From Sthenelais limicola (taxonomy: Eukaryota > Annelida > Polychaeta > Phyllodocida > Sigalionidae): DNA of 64,000 bases. The notes below the pieces were generated by a model. That model saw nothing but the letters and a program-made list of their open reading frames with translations. It had not been told where the DNA came from and ran no database searches. A program made the translations under genes and the position numbers. Location of the stretch: NCBI GenBank assembly GCA_942159475.1, contig OW804097.1:58486986-58550985 (forward strand), read 5' to 3'. This document shows positions 1 through 13,700 of this stretch, piece after piece. Numbering within the stretch: position 1 is the first letter of the stretch; the number at the start of each line of letters is the position of its first letter.

Positions 1-469
1 TTATGGACATCCTTTTCTTCTGTGCCTCTGTTGTAATATTATATATTTTTTGTTATTATTATTTTGGAAGAGTCAAGTTTTGAGGAATTTATTGATATTA
101 ATTGCAATTAACTATAAGTGTAAACACACTAGGTGATGGACTTAATTTGATACCAAAGGTAAGGTAACCATACATAGCATCATATTAATATCATTTTAAC
201 TTTGATTTAAGTTTTTAGGGCAACTAGGCAGCAAGATTTTGGATGTAGACTTTTATCTACTGCCAGAATATAAATTTTATTCTATTTTTTAAGACCCCTT
301 GAAAACTGTTGAGAATATGTCATGGAATCCAATAATATGGTTCTACTTCCCGTTTAATTATGATGATCTATAATCATTTAAAAAATGTAGTTATGTTTTA
401 CAAAAAAGAAGAAAAAGGCTGTGATGAATAAAAAATATTTATACATTCTGTTTGGGATAGTATTCATAT
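1..469. other. AT-rich DNA, nothing recognised
   Basis: No open reading frame, inverted repeat or match to the other repeat families of the window was seen in this stretch. Confidence 0.5.
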
Positions 470-600
470 GTGTAGTGAACCCGCTGCAAGCAGCCTTACC
501 TAGACCCGGAATTGAACCCAGGACCCAGCACTTGCTGTGTGGATGCTCTACCAACTGAGCTACGGTAACCCAGGCTGCTATAGATCAGCTGGTCCCAACT
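470..600 (-). repeat. tRNA-derived SINE-like repeat
   Basis: On the minus strand there is a polymerase III A-box-like TAGCTCAGTTGGTAGAGCA followed about 30 nt later by a B-box-like GGTTCAATTCC, the spacing of a tRNA. The D arm and most of the T arm can pair. The acceptor arms do not pair and the anticodon stem keeps only three pairs with no T33, so this is a tRNA-derived SINE head rather than a working tRNA gene. It ends with TTCACTACA, which resembles the edge of the LTR at 36.67 kb. Confidence 0.6.
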
Positions 601-1759
601 ATGGGGGGATGTCATAAAAATATTGTACAATATTTAAGAAATCTTAAATTTAAGACGCTTCTTAAGATGTATCTTACTTTTTACAATAGCCTTAAAAACC
701 TTAACGTTAATCTTATAAAACTGTTAATCACGGTTTCAACACATTATGAAATTCATATAAGATTTTCATTAACAAAAGGACATTGGTTGTCAAGAAAATA
801 ATAATAAAAAAAAGGAAATCAAGGACAATATGTTTAAGGCCTTATATCATATATCTAGGATACAACTACATATTCTACAACAAATCTTATATTGTAAACT
901 GTATCTTATATTGTATGAGTTCCTCTTATATAAATACCTCTGTGGTCCCAGTCACCCAGATCATCACACTTCCAGGTGTCAATGCCCAACCAACCAGTTA
1001 TCCAGGCTGCAGAAGATTAGCCAGGTCACTATATACTCTCTCTGGCAATAATAACTATCCTCTGACAGTATTGAATAATAAAATAGTCCCTTAGGAAGTT
1101 TGTGGTGTGACATTACAGAAAATTGAGTCATAAGTCGCAAAATGAGTTTTAATGCACAAGATCTCTTTGCATAAATGTTCCCATTTATTTGGTACCTAGC
1201 ACTTTATGTCAAATGATATACGGGTTAACTAACAAGTTGGTTAAAGATGCATGAATATTGCACGAGTTGCGTAGCAACTCATGCAATACTTTAAGCGACT
1301 GAAACCAGCGAGTTAGTTAACATATTTATTATATGCTTTCAACCATGTTGAAGAAAATAAAAATAAATAGGAAAAAGCGAGTCATAAATTTAAATTTCAG
1401 CGGTAATATTGAGAAAAAAACAGATTGGTTGCCGTGACAACCCCAGATAACTCACTAGTGAAATACGAACTATGTGTAACTGACTCTAGATACGTTGTTT
1501 TCAGAGCAATGCATGTATGATAAATAGATATCAAATTTCAAGATTGTGTATTAAATATACTTTAGCATCCAACCGGAGTGCTATTGGGTAATTATTACAT
1601 ACTGATTCATTAGTTTTTTTGTTATATTTACCTAACTAGTGCATTTCTTGCCGAATTATCGGAACAGTGTCTGAAAACTTTCGGAACATGCAAACCAGGG
1701 CTACACAGCACCTGCACAAATGCGACATCACACACCAATCAAATTGTGAGGCCAATGAG
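601..1759. other. Intergenic DNA with degenerate repeat pieces
   Basis: No gene was recognised. Positions 1101-1150 match one end of MITE family A. Positions 1427-1530 match 9559-9655 on the same strand at perhaps 75 per cent identity by eye, so both belong to an unnamed dispersed repeat. The short ORFs here have no recognisable motif. Confidence 0.45.
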
Positions 1760-3085
1760 TTAAGGCCGACGCACACAGTCAAGATCTCAGATCTTCTCAC
1801 GATTTCGGTGTTCACAACTGATCGTGGGTTGAAATCATACAGAACTTTGTTTAAATCGTGCCCATTTTTTTGCGCACACACTCACGATTTCATGGGAAAT
1901 TGAGTGAAAACCTGAGATCGTGGGAAATGTGCACACACACTCACGATTTCATAATATTGTCTGGCCAAAATTTGGTCCGCTAGCTATTGGTAAATCTGCT
2001 AAATGTGTAGTTGTTTGTTTGAAATATATTTATTCTGCTCATACACATTACAATTTATGAGTAGCTATTCTCAGTGAACAGAGATTTTAACAATGGATCA
2101 TAAAAAATGATATAAACTAATATTAGTTCACAATATAGATTAAAAGAAGTCAATGGAGAAACGGCGGATTTTTACACATTTTATAGAATAAAACAAACAA
2201 TTAATGGATACTCCTACAGTCCCAAAATTGTCTACACATATAGTGCTGATAATATACTACATATAAAAAGGAAAAAAAATACATGTCATCGCGTTGAATT
2301 TTATTTTATAGCTGTCTGAGTTAGACATGAAACAGAGCTAGCTGTGGTACTATCAGTTGTACCCACTTAGCATGCAAGTCTATTGGGAAATGCTGCATTT
2401 TTCTTTCACGGTTTTGGGAATAAAACAAAAATGGATAATCCTGATGTCCCAAAATTTTCTACACAAATAGTGCAGGTAATATTCTACACATATGTAGGGA
2501 AAAAAATGTATGTCATCGCGTTAAAAAAATAATTGTAGCTGTCTGAAATAGACATGTTTAGGAAGCATAGATCAACAAAAAATTGATCAATAAGAAAAAT
2601 GATTTACTAGAATTAAAATTAAGGTATTGATATCAATCGATAGGAAATAATGTTCCCTATAATTGTTTTTATTTAACCTAAGATGTCAGTGCATTATTTT
2701 TAGAGATATAAGCAATAAACCTCACAAAGGTTTAATCCTGGTTGTACCCAATGAGATCGTGGGTGAGCTCACGCCAATCCATATTTTGGATCGACGTGGA
2801 ACTGCTCCCAATTAGTTCTCTGCATTGATTTAGGAATCTATGACTGATCATGCATAGACGCACACATACAAGATTCGGTGTACAATTTGGCGGCAACAAT
2901 TTTTGAAATCGTGCGACTCAAATCTTGCCCGACATCCTGTATGTGTGCGTGAAAATCAGGCCTTATTTTGACGCAGGACTTGGCGTGAGTTGATGTATGA
3001 CTTGTCGGCTAGGCGGCCGTCGACGTACACGCTGAAATTACTCGACGTGAGGTCTCCAAATCCTGACTGTGTGCGACGGCCTTAA
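1760..3085. mobile_element. 1.33-kb non-autonomous DNA transposon with TTAA ends
   Basis: The left edge reads TTAAGGCCGACGCACACAGT. The right edge, read on the opposite strand, is TTAAGGCCGTCGCACACAGT, so about 25 bp of terminal inverted repeat is seen with one or two mismatches. TTAA lies at both edges, as expected for piggyBac-type target duplication. Sub-terminal stretches repeat GCACACA and ACGATTTC motifs in both orientations. No transposase ORF is present, so it would depend on another element. The superfamily is inferred from TTAA only. Confidence 0.65.
2190..2560 (+). repeat. Two diverged direct repeats inside the TTAA element
   Basis: The segments at about 2195-2335 and 2413-2556 are direct copies. 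Both run from a CCCAAAATT(G/T)TCTACACA block through GTCATCGCGTT to a shared AGCTGTCTGA block and end in TAGACATG. They are roughly 80 per cent alike by eye with a period near 218 bp, and neither encodes a protein. Confidence 0.6.
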
Positions 3086-3553
3086 GAGGCTCAGCGGCAG
3101 TCATTGGCGACAGTACGGGACAGTAAACACACCTCACATCTCTTTCACTACACTCAGCCTCACTCGCAGCCAAGCAATGCAGCAGCAAAAATCAACTGTA
3201 AAACCCACCCACCCACATCTGTACACTTAATACTCTTCTTATAAACACGTTTCACCCTATGCCTATCATCTTTAGTAATTAAAACATCTAATTATCAAAA
3301 TTTATCAATTAACTACATCTTTATAATTATTCTTCATTTATTACCCTCATCATAATTATATGATCAATAAATTTTAATAAAATGTATACAACTCCATCCT
3401 GCCTATATGTTCTCTGTCCATGTGGGCGTCAATGGCGTCATTTTAGGTTACTTGTTACTATGCCAAGTGTAATGACACATGTGTGCCATTACAAAAAGCG
3501 GAAGCTGATCAAGTATGTAATAAAATATAGAAACACTTTTAATACATACTATG
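3086..3553. other. AT-rich spacer
   Basis: Apart from CA-rich and TTATAATTA-rich stretches, no gene or named repeat was recognised. Confidence 0.4.
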
Positions 3554-3685
3554 TGGGTCAGATCGTCCGACAATGTACAATTGACACATCTACACATTTA
3601 CTCAATTCTACTTTTGTTTTAAATCTGTGTTATTAGAGACGATTTCTGAAGGTGAATATTGTACATTTTCTGACGACCTGACCCA
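3554..3685. mobile_element. MITE family B, complete short copy
   Basis: The left edge TGGGTCAGATCGTCCGACAA and the right edge, read from the other strand as TGGGTCAGGTCGTCAGAAAA, form inverted ends of about 30 bp around a core of about 70 bp. Related ends occur near 7050, 12117, 16985, 18220, 19390 and 27020, so this is a small multi-copy family. No coding capacity. Confidence 0.6.
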
Positions 3686-3699
3686 TAAAGTGTATGTAT

Positions 3700-3815
3700 G
3701 TTCAAGGCTCCAAATGTAAAACACTCAAAACTGTAAACATTTCGAACAATAATTCTTGTGGGGAACATTAGAAATATATCTTCTTTTTTTCGACTTTTGT
3801 CTGTGATATTTAGTA
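3700..3815. repeat. MITE family A, right-half fragment
   Basis: The order of short blocks (a run of aaacactcaaaa, then TTCTTGTGGGGAACATT, then an AT-rich ATATC stretch and a CGACTT end) matches the right half of the family A copies near 11.9 and 14.9 kb, with heavy divergence. Confidence 0.4.
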
Positions 3816-4270
3816 AACCACTCTAAGCTGGATCGTATATACAAACAACATCGATTTTATTCATTGAATAGCTTACAAACAATACAAACTCTCAGAAAAT
3901 AGAGCGATGAAATGGGGTTTTGACACTCAAATTGAAAGTAATATCAGGAGTATAGATGTAAAGTTAATCACAAGAAGTAAAAGATTAACAAGTCCTTTCT
4001 GAGTTTGCTTTGTAACCGCCGGTCAATAATACAAAAAAGTTCCTCTTATAGTTGAAAAAGATATTTAAAATCAAATCAAATCTGTGAAAAGGAGCCTAGT
4101 GAGTAATAATGCTGACAGATTGCAAAAAATATAAAGACATTTGAATTCAAGTAATTCACCAGTTCATAGGAAAAGGCGAAGGAAGGCAATATACCGGTAC
4201 CTGCAAAACTCAGTCACCTCCCAAACCAAATAATATATTATTTACAATAGAACAGACTAAATGAAATCAA

Positions 4271-4280
4271 TTTATTTATT
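4271..4280 (-). promoter_or_regulatory. Candidate polyadenylation signal of the reductase gene
   Basis: The minus strand reads AATAAATAAA about 220 nt past the stop codon at 4502, a plausible position for 3'-end formation. The assignment rests on motif and position only. Confidence 0.4.
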
Positions 4281-4501
4281 CTCATCATTCATTAACCATT
4301 AAATTAACATTTTTACCATTATATAGATGTTACTTACATCTCTGTATATCTACCACTTGAATACATACATATTGTGAAATTTCTACGAAAATAAAGAATT
4401 GAATATTATGTCGAACTTTATAGCCTAGCAAGCAAACAGGAAAACTTGTTAAATAAGCGATGTTATTTCTGGAGAAATGACAAATACAAATTTTAAAAAA
4501 C

Positions 4502-4728
4502 TTAAAAGAGGAAAATAAAAACGACAGCAGCGACAGAGAGTAGAATATTGGTTACGATATAAAAGGCAAGAGATATGTGTAAACTTTTGCTAATTTTGCT
4601 GTACTGTGTGGCCAGAGTGTCTCGATCTTCATCATCATACTTGGTAATCCGTGACATCTGCATTTTCGAGCCTGTGTCGTACCCAGGGTTATCCATTGCC
4701 ACATCCAGGGCTTCGATTTTGCATTGAA
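4502..4728 (-). CDS. Terminal exon (exon 14): cytosolic tail and last membrane helix
   Basis: The exon encodes residues 556-630 and the stop codon. It contains a hydrophilic, acidic stretch (KYDDEDRDTLATQYSK) and ends in a hydrophobic segment of about 22 residues (FYIVTNILLSVAAVVFIF) close to the C-terminus, as in FRRS1. The 3' UTR probably extends to the AATAAA run near 4275. Confidence 0.9.
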
Positions 4729-7700
4729 CTGAAAGAAAAGTAGTCATGAATCTGTAATCATCAATTTTTGTTATTTTTTTTTATTCAGTTAAATGCCAAT
4801 ACAAATAGTATGATATTAATCAAATTTATTATATATATTATACAAATGTAGTGAACCTCGGTGGTCCTCTGACCAGCCGGGGCTAGGTGTTTCTACAGGC
4901 GACTATATGTAAATGGTGACACTAGCTATATTTATAGTGATCGATCATCTTGACTTCAAATAACTTCAGATAACATGGTACTCCCATTTTCTTTCATTTT
5001 AGGAGCCATTATTTAAGCAGAGGAAACAAAAGCCATAAAAATGTGTTTGGGTCAATCGACTATGAAGCAGTTACATTGACTATAATTATATAGAATTATC
5101 ACTGATTATTATTATTACTTCAAGAAATAATCAATTTAAATATCAATGTATATAATATTATATGTAAATGCTTTTGAAAATTTCATTGAATAATCCCCAT
5201 GAGAATATCACATAAATATAAAATTGGCCTGTACAAAATCATTTAAATATTTAAATGTAATTAAAAGAAAAAGATTACTAGATGTGGTGTGTCACAGAAA
5301 AATGAGTCATAAGTCGAAACAATTGGGTTAAACAAATCTATTAATGAATATTAGTAATGTTGTGAAAGGTTTTTGGTTTCCTACCTTGCGATTTGATATA
5401 CTCCAAGGATGCATAGATGAATACCCATATGAAATTTATGCCTATTGACACGGCAAACACTATGAGGAGCCACAGTCGCAACTGTGCATGTAATATTGGC
5501 AGCTGTGACGCCAGGATGATGGCGGCATCTGGTATAGAAAATAGAAACCAACGTTTATCATCGTAGCATTGATCACACTAGCATAAGGTCTTGGGAAATT
5601 ATTACAAAATGTACAATTCACCTATTCACCAATTCTCTCCATTAACCCGAATTGAAACAGAAATAATGAAGTAAAAAAATTCCATAGGTATAGCCTGTGA
5701 ATACCAACATTTTGTTGAAAGAGCTGACCCCTTAAAAATTCCCCAAGTGTTTGATCTATGTTTTATGAAACAGAAGTAGAAATACAGATATATTCTTACT
5801 TGCGAGTGCTTGGGCACAGACGGCCACGAATGCGTGAGCCACCTTAAAGGCTCGTCTGTTTGGTGAGGCCTTGTCCGGCCGGGAGAGACCCAGGAGGATT
5901 TGGATGACCACCAGCGCAAGTACAGTGGTTCCTACATAGCTGTGGTTCCCGCCAGTCTGGTAATACAATGAGTTTAGTGATTATAAAATAAGATGTATCA
6001 TACATTTTTCGAGGATAATATGGAATACCATAAGCTACAGCATTGGGACTCGTATCACGCAACCTCATGCCAATGACGTCTACGTGTCTTTAATTTCTTT
6101 TTACAAGAGCAACAGTTTATCGCCCAAGAAATCAAGTCATTCAGAGGAAATTATTCCCACCCCCTTATACTTCCATAAACATAGAATGTGTCATGTAACT
6201 GTATTAATGGGATATACTGTAAAAAAACGTAAAATGAATATCTTCTGAGAAATGTTATATATTGTGATATAACATAATATTTTAAGCAAAGGATACCTAT
6301 TCTGTTACTTGAATACCTAAAAATATCACGTATCATAATTTGATACTGTGTTCAATAACATTTACTTTCTTTAGAAAAAATAACAATTAGTACTCACCGT
6401 TGACCAACCATTAACCTTGACAAAGATGAGGATGGCAGAGGCCACCGTGAGAATGGCAGTGAGAAAGGCGAAGAATCGATGCATCTGGGAAAAAAAGAAA
6501 AATCAAAGTTGAAGCTGTATTATGACAAACAGAAATCGTACTGAATTTACTCAGATTATGACTTATGGGACTAAATGTATTAATATTCTGCCGCTGCTCT
6601 ATGTTTATACAAGAATTCTATGCCGAATTGGCCGAGCAAAAACGGGCGCCGGTGAGTGATAATGAGTGAAGCCATCGTAGAAAAAGAACTCGCTGGGCCC
6701 CGAAATATAAATCCGGACCTTTATGAAGGCCTGTAGTAAGAATAACTGAACATAATCCGCCAAGTCTTGGTTTAATGACTATTAGATGTGTTGGAAAAAA
6801 AGAAGGGAACAGATCTTAAGTTTTGGACCGACATAAACTGAATCTGCAGCTTCAAAAGTGGGTAGCTTGTAGGTGTTTGAATTAATATGTAGTTCACGCA
6901 GAAAACACCAAAGGCAATATTACAAAATTATAATTAACTATATTATTTCTTTGTAATAATAATTGTTACATTTTAGGTTCTTAGTTACACTAAGCATATC
7001 TACGTACCGTATATAATTGGATATTGCGTTTGTATAAAAAGAAATTGCCATTTTCTGACATCCTGACCCATGAAGAAAAAGTATATGAGGCCTTTACACC
7101 GGTAGATATGATATATGCCTTATGAAAAACTTGGACACTTGATGAACAATTCAAAATGTTTTACATACTTCAAACCAGTTGACCATTTTTGGCCAAAAGC
7201 CAAACTTGAATCCATCCTGGAAGAAGGAGCCCAGGGTGGTGACGAGGTAGGAGAACAGCATCCACGCAAATATCATCAATGCGGCTGGAAAAAAACAATA
7301 TTCTTTCATTTCAAACATTTCTCCTTATTGACGAAGGTTTGACACATTTATAAGATATCTGAATTAAACAAAGGAATTTAATAATAATTCTATTAATTTC
7401 TTTGTTCAAAATATTGACAAAATGTAGATTTCTTACTGGAATTTAATCAAGGTTTTTATTTCATTTTATCATCATTAGATATCCAGTGTTGATTTCCGTT
7501 TCTATCCTTGTATGCATCTGGCTAAATACATGGCAGCTTGTGGGAAAGTGAATCCAAAATATTCTAAACACATTTTTATGTCACTTAATACTTTTGAGTT
7601 GCACCCCCTTCCATTATCCCCATTATATATTCTTTTTGTAACTCATAATCGCTCTGTATACTTTGTATTGAGACATTTGCAGTATTGAACTATTGTATCA

Positions 7701-10700
7701 AATATGATATGTATCTAGGAAATAGATATGAGTCACTGCCTCAAAGGGTCTTGTGATAAAAACTAACTAAGGCAGAGACTAAAATGATTTATCACCTTCA
7801 CTTGGGGCTGCTGGTGCACTGTCTGAATTATGCACCAAACTGTGCACCAGCAGCCCTGAAATGGCAGTTACTAATCCTTTAATATATTAAAAACAGCCTT
7901 GAGGGAGGCAGAACCCTGGACTTTTGGATGTGTGTTCCAATGTTCTTCCTACTAAGATATCCATACTGCTGTAGTCCAGCTGGACATAACCACATCCTAC
8001 CACCCAGGAGACTATAGATTTGAGATCATAATGTTCATAATGATCATAAAAAGAGGAGAGGTTTCCACATACCATGAGCCTTTGTTTCATTGGGTAAACT
8101 GTCTGCTCTTTTGATGTTATATTGAGTGAAGTCAACCTTTGATTTACTGATAAGTGGGTACTCCTTGTGCTTTCCTAAAACGTCTGCACCTGGAGAGGCG
8201 GAGAAAATACATTGAGTACAAACCAACAAAAATGTAAGTGGTATAATTAATATTATAATAGATATATAGAGAAAATATGCAATAATAAGACTGTCGGCAT
8301 CCATTACTAATCATTCTCATTTCCACCATCATCATTCATAATATATTATGTTAAACTAATGTGATATTCCTTTAAATGACATACTTCAGTGTACAACCCC
8401 ACAACAATAGAATTTGTTCAGGGCAGAATGGAAAGCACTGATCAGACAGAGTGCTTTGAAAAAAATATAACCCAAATCTAATCAGTTGAAAAAGAATATA
8501 ATATTGGCCATTGAACACTATATTCTGAATTCGTATGATAAACTATGTTCTTTATGCAGTGTGTTGTTTCAGTCTTATATTAGATAAAACACAAAACAAC
8601 ATAAGTTTCCCATCAAGGTGGTTCTTGGGACAAGATATAGTCCAAGCTTGTCACAAGAGCTTCAATTGCTTTACGAGTGACGCATCAGAAAATGATCAAC
8701 CAGCGGATTGACACATTCAGTAAATTCTTCTGAATTAGGCTTGAAAATAACTGAGCATATTTTGTCATTGCTGTGATTTGAAGTCATGCTGAGCTGTATT
8801 TTGAACCTCATTTTTTTAAATTGACTTTTGATTAATTTAGAGGGAGGGTGAAGGTGAATAGTAGATTTTTAAACAACCTGATCCTTAAGACTCTAAGGCT
8901 GGAACATGGGGTGAGTCCTTGTTTTAAAAAATCAAGCCATACCTGCATAAATAGATCCATAAGCCAACAGGATATAGTAAGGGTTATTGAGGTCAAAGGT
9001 GACGTTCTGTTTATTGGCAATTCCTCCGCTCTCTGTTATGTGGACCAACGTTCTAACCACAGGACGAGTGAAGCGACAGTAGATGTAGCCATCTTGGTTA
9101 GAGGTCTGGATGGTCTTAAAGCCTTTCTTTAAACAGAACAAATAGATTCACCACCTTTAGCTATTGCCACAACATTATAATTTCAATTGAGATAACTTAA
9201 TATTATTTATTGTTTTTAAGTTTTTATTGCACACAGTTAAAGGAAATCCTGGTATTCTCATGTAGTTACTATAGTAACAGCCAACTTTTAACAAAACGAA
9301 AACAAAATGAAACCTTTAACAAAAAAACCCATTGACAATGTCCCCCTTAGCATTGTTCCCCTGGAATATTGTCTGGGGAATATTGTCCAGGGGAATATTG
9401 GTGGGAGACATTGTCCAGGGGGATATTACCAAGTGTTATGTATTGGAAAATTAGGAGAGTTACAATTTACGTAAAGACTAATGACCACATTTCTTACCTG
9501 CTAATGAACACATTAATTTTGCTGTTTTGCCAAGGCATTATGCACCATTAACACATGTGTTGCCATGACTACAACACATAACTCACTGGTAATATACGCA
9601 CTGTGCATAACTCACTATAGATACCTTGTCCTCAGAGCAATTCGTATATAATAAATCAGTGAAGAGTAAAAGGACATGACTATATACTCACGATACTGTG
9701 TCTGTCATTATAGAGTGCTGGGTTCCAGCCATACTGCACACTGACATAGTTCCCCTGGTTCACACACGTCACAGTCTCATCTTTACCCTGCAACATAATA
9801 AAGTTCTCATTCTATATGTATCAAAAACGTCCTTATCTAAACCTGCTTTTACATACTATTCATAACAAATTAACCAATAAGAATAAATATCATTAAAATC
9901 CGTGGAACATGATTACTATGTTTTGCAAAGCTGCCTGTTAAAGCTGCATTCTCAGCTAATACTACAAAAAAAAATCTTACCTAATCTACTCATATCATAA
10001 GACTGAATTCATCACTATCCTGCTGCAGTTATATGTTTATAGGAAAATTTGAAGTAGAAACAGTCGAACGAAAACACCCACCAGTGAGCGATAATAAGTG
10101 AATCATCATAAAAAAAATTCGGGTGGGTCCTCAAATTCAAATAAGGACGTTTTAGAAGCCCTGTAGCAAAAACAACTGGACGGAATCCTCTAAATTTCAG
10201 TCAAATACCTTCTAGATGGGTTGAAAAAGAATGGAAGAAAATGTAGAAAATATTTTTCTTTTTGTTACGTACGTTGACTGAGAGTGCAGCTTTAACATGG
10301 AACAAACAGAACATACAATGGATACTTGAATCCATTTTTTAGAAATATCTAAAGCGGAACAAAATGATTTAAGTTTGTAATCCAAATAAATCAGAACAAT
10401 ATTCTACTTTTGTAACTATATAAAACTAAGACTACCTACCATGTAACGGTCATCAGAGAGCCCCAATGTAACGTATCCATCAGTCTTAGCTTTGACCTCA
10501 AATGTGACGTCATCACCTTGACGCTTGTACGTCACGACGTAGTTACAGTTGTCGCCAGAGCAATAGGTAGGGAATAACATGCAGCCCTTGGAACTGCCAC
10601 ATTTGTTGTCCGTCACTATGGGATCAAACTGCGTTGACGTCTAGTGAGGGAAACAGTTCTTGATGAAATTATGTGAATGTGAGGTTGACTTGGTACACAA

Positions 10701-13700
10701 TTAATTTGTCACCTGCCTGGTAATGATATATGTAGATGTAGATGTAGATGGTTTAATCTTTTTACTTTTACTTTACTTTCATTTTTTATTGTTCCATAGA
10801 CTAGGATCATACTGGAAGAACTCGATTTTACTTTCTCAGATGTATCCCTTGCTTTTAGGTGCAAACAAGTAATATGTTTAATAAAGGCCATGTCACATTG
10901 CTTTTTGGAGGTGTCTTTGGAGTGAAGTGTTGTGTTATGCTTCACCTTGGAGGTATTTTCTGACAAGTTGGTTGATAAAATTGAAAAGGTAAATTGAATT
11001 GAGTAGAATTATACTTACACCCCAGTCTACTGTACTGTTGGGATTGTCTTCATTCCCAATAAGTTCCTCTGACTCCACGTCCACCCAGAACGTATTGAAC
11101 TGTTCCACAAACGTGGCACTGTTAGAGATAACCAATATATATAATCAAGTGTTAAAGGAATAAACTACCGTTCAGGTACAGTAAAGGTTGGTGAGTTTGA
11201 TAAATGAGCTTAAATTAACTTCAGTGAAGAGGGTATATCTTAACATTATCACCTCATTACATGTATATATATTTTTTATCATTAAATTTAAAATTGATTT
11301 TGTGTTTATTTTATTTCAGTCTTACCGGAATATGACGTTTCCCAGTGACATTGTTGGAGCCCGCCATGTGACTGTTACTTCACTTTTCAAGTCTCTGCTA
11401 CTGTGGGTTATACAGTTCTGTAATAAGATGTATAAAGGTTAACTATAACGTGTTGGTTAAACAAGTCTCTGCTACTGTGGGTTATACGGTTCTGGAATAT
11501 GTAAACGATTAATGAGTGAATGATTTATATCATTATTGTTCCCTATTTTTATGTCATCATTGACAAGGTCGATTGATTAATATGTTGAATTGATCCTAGG
11601 AAGTTGGCAATGATAACATAACAAACAATAATATGATAGACACTTCAGCACCGACTTCATCTCCCTGCTTTATTGTATTCAATGCATGTAATGTGTCACA
11701 GGAAAATTAGTCTCAAGTCGCAAAAATCATGTTTGAATAAGTAGTTACTAATATTCGTGGATGGTCAATCACTAGTAGAGTAGTAAAATAAACTTCCTTG
11801 GGATGACTTTAGAAAAGCTGTGACCCATTGAATATAGTCCTGAAATTTGGTACATGTACTGATGCCACTAAAAGCACTAAACAAATTCCTACGAAGAGTT
11901 CTTGTGGGAAAAACATTGGAAAGATATCATTTTTTTCAACTCATGATTCATTATTCCGTAACAGATCACAAATATGTTCACGCTGATAAGGATTATGTAA
12001 TCTAAATAGACCCCACACCTGCATCCAAAGGAATGTGTTATCTATCCTACCATGATTAGATATAGTCTGTCTGCATAAACTTGTTCCCTTATATGTTAGT
12101 ATGTGGACTAAATAATGGGTCTGATTGTCGGAACATGTACAACGGCAGCTCTACACATTTGTACACATTTGTGAAAAATGAGTCCCATATCTCAAAATAA
12201 TGGATATTGAGATACCATCATATTTGAAAAGAGGCAATCAAGCCGATTCCAATGATGTTAAACATTACGACATCCAATAAGTATTTCTATATTTTGTCAT
12301 GCATGAAATAAAAAGTTAGCAATATTAGTGTTGTGGTCAATCACTAGTAAATTAGTAAAGTAGTTAAATATACTCCTTAGGATAACCTCAGATATGCATG
12401 TATGCATTCAATGCCCAGTCTTGAGATTCGGTACTTGGGTACATGCTACTAACAGCCCTAGACACCCAAAATATAAAAAAAAAACATTCTGATCAAGGTT
12501 TCTTGTTAAAGATAAACATTTGGAAAATATCATTTTTGCAACTTGTGACTCATTTACCTGAAACCATCATGTTTAGTAAATTAGGCTAAATTAGGTTCAA
12601 GGTGGCATATACCATGTATATCAGAGTATTGGTTGTTGCGTTGATGCAAACAATCCCTTCAGTCATATTGAACTGTATTTTGAACCTCATTTTGTGAAAA
12701 TAAGGTTTTGTGAAAATAAGAATTAATTGTACATTTTCTAACACCCAACTCATATGAAATAACAGTTTGCATAGCTATGATAAGTACAAAGGTACATGCA
12801 CCCATAGGTATGCTCCTATTTACTATAGGCTCTGAACACACCAATGTTACACACTAATTTTGTTTATGCAACATATTCATGCCATACTTGAGAGACACCA
12901 TGAATCAAACTTAAGAATTGGATTTCTGATTATGCTGGGGGTGTGGGGAGGGGTCACTCTAACTTGATGTATTGATTTAAAATCTTCTTTTATATCACAA
13001 TTTAGCTTGTTACCGAATCAGGAATCACTTGTGATAATATGCACATTTTCACTCCTTGTGTGTCTGATACGCTATTTCAGAACAACCACTTGTTGCATAC
13101 CATCTAAATACCAAATGGCACGATGGAGGTTTGATAATCTAAATGGCTCATATAATTATGTGATTATTAAAGCCTCACTCTCATTTAATGTTGGTCAAAA
13201 ACTGAACATTTTCTACTTTTTGTTCCATTCTTTTTCAGTCCATCTAAAAGTCATTTGACCAAAATTGTGGGCTTCTAACACGTCCTCATTTGTATTTGGA
13301 GGACCCGCCAAAATCCTTTAATCTAGTCCGGACGTATAGGCTTAGTCATAATATGAGTAGGCCTACATGTAGTAAGATTTGTTTTGACGTGATAGCTGAA
13401 ATGCAGCTTTAAAACCTTAAGGCCCCCGAAAATAATATTATGTAATTAAAGTGTTAATGAAAAATACAGTGTAGTCCTATAGACAAACTTACAGTGTAAT
13501 CATCTTCTTGTGGATACCAGAATTGACTTTTTACCGCAGCTGGAAGGTCAACGAAGTTCCCCACGAGTTCCTCTTTATCGCCGGTCGTCCTCCTGGCCCT
13601 CAGTTGGAAGCCTTTAAACTGACTTCCTGATGCGCCGCTGAGTGTCACTGCAGGCAGAATATTACATTATAGTTGATATAATTGTGGTAGAAAGCACAGT

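Noticed and set aside
498..570. Functional tRNA gene on the minus strand
   Set aside because: The A and B boxes are present, but the acceptor stem does not pair, the anticodon stem has three pairs and position 33 is not T.
5626..6068. Three overlapping minus-strand ORFs of 70-97 codons
   Set aside because: Only the 52 codons between 5956 and 5800 are coding (exon 12 of the reductase); the rest is read-through into introns or a wrong frame.
8848..9132. Plus-strand 94-codon ORF
   Set aside because: It is antisense to exon 8 of the reductase, whose minus-strand frame has clear domain homology and splice sites.
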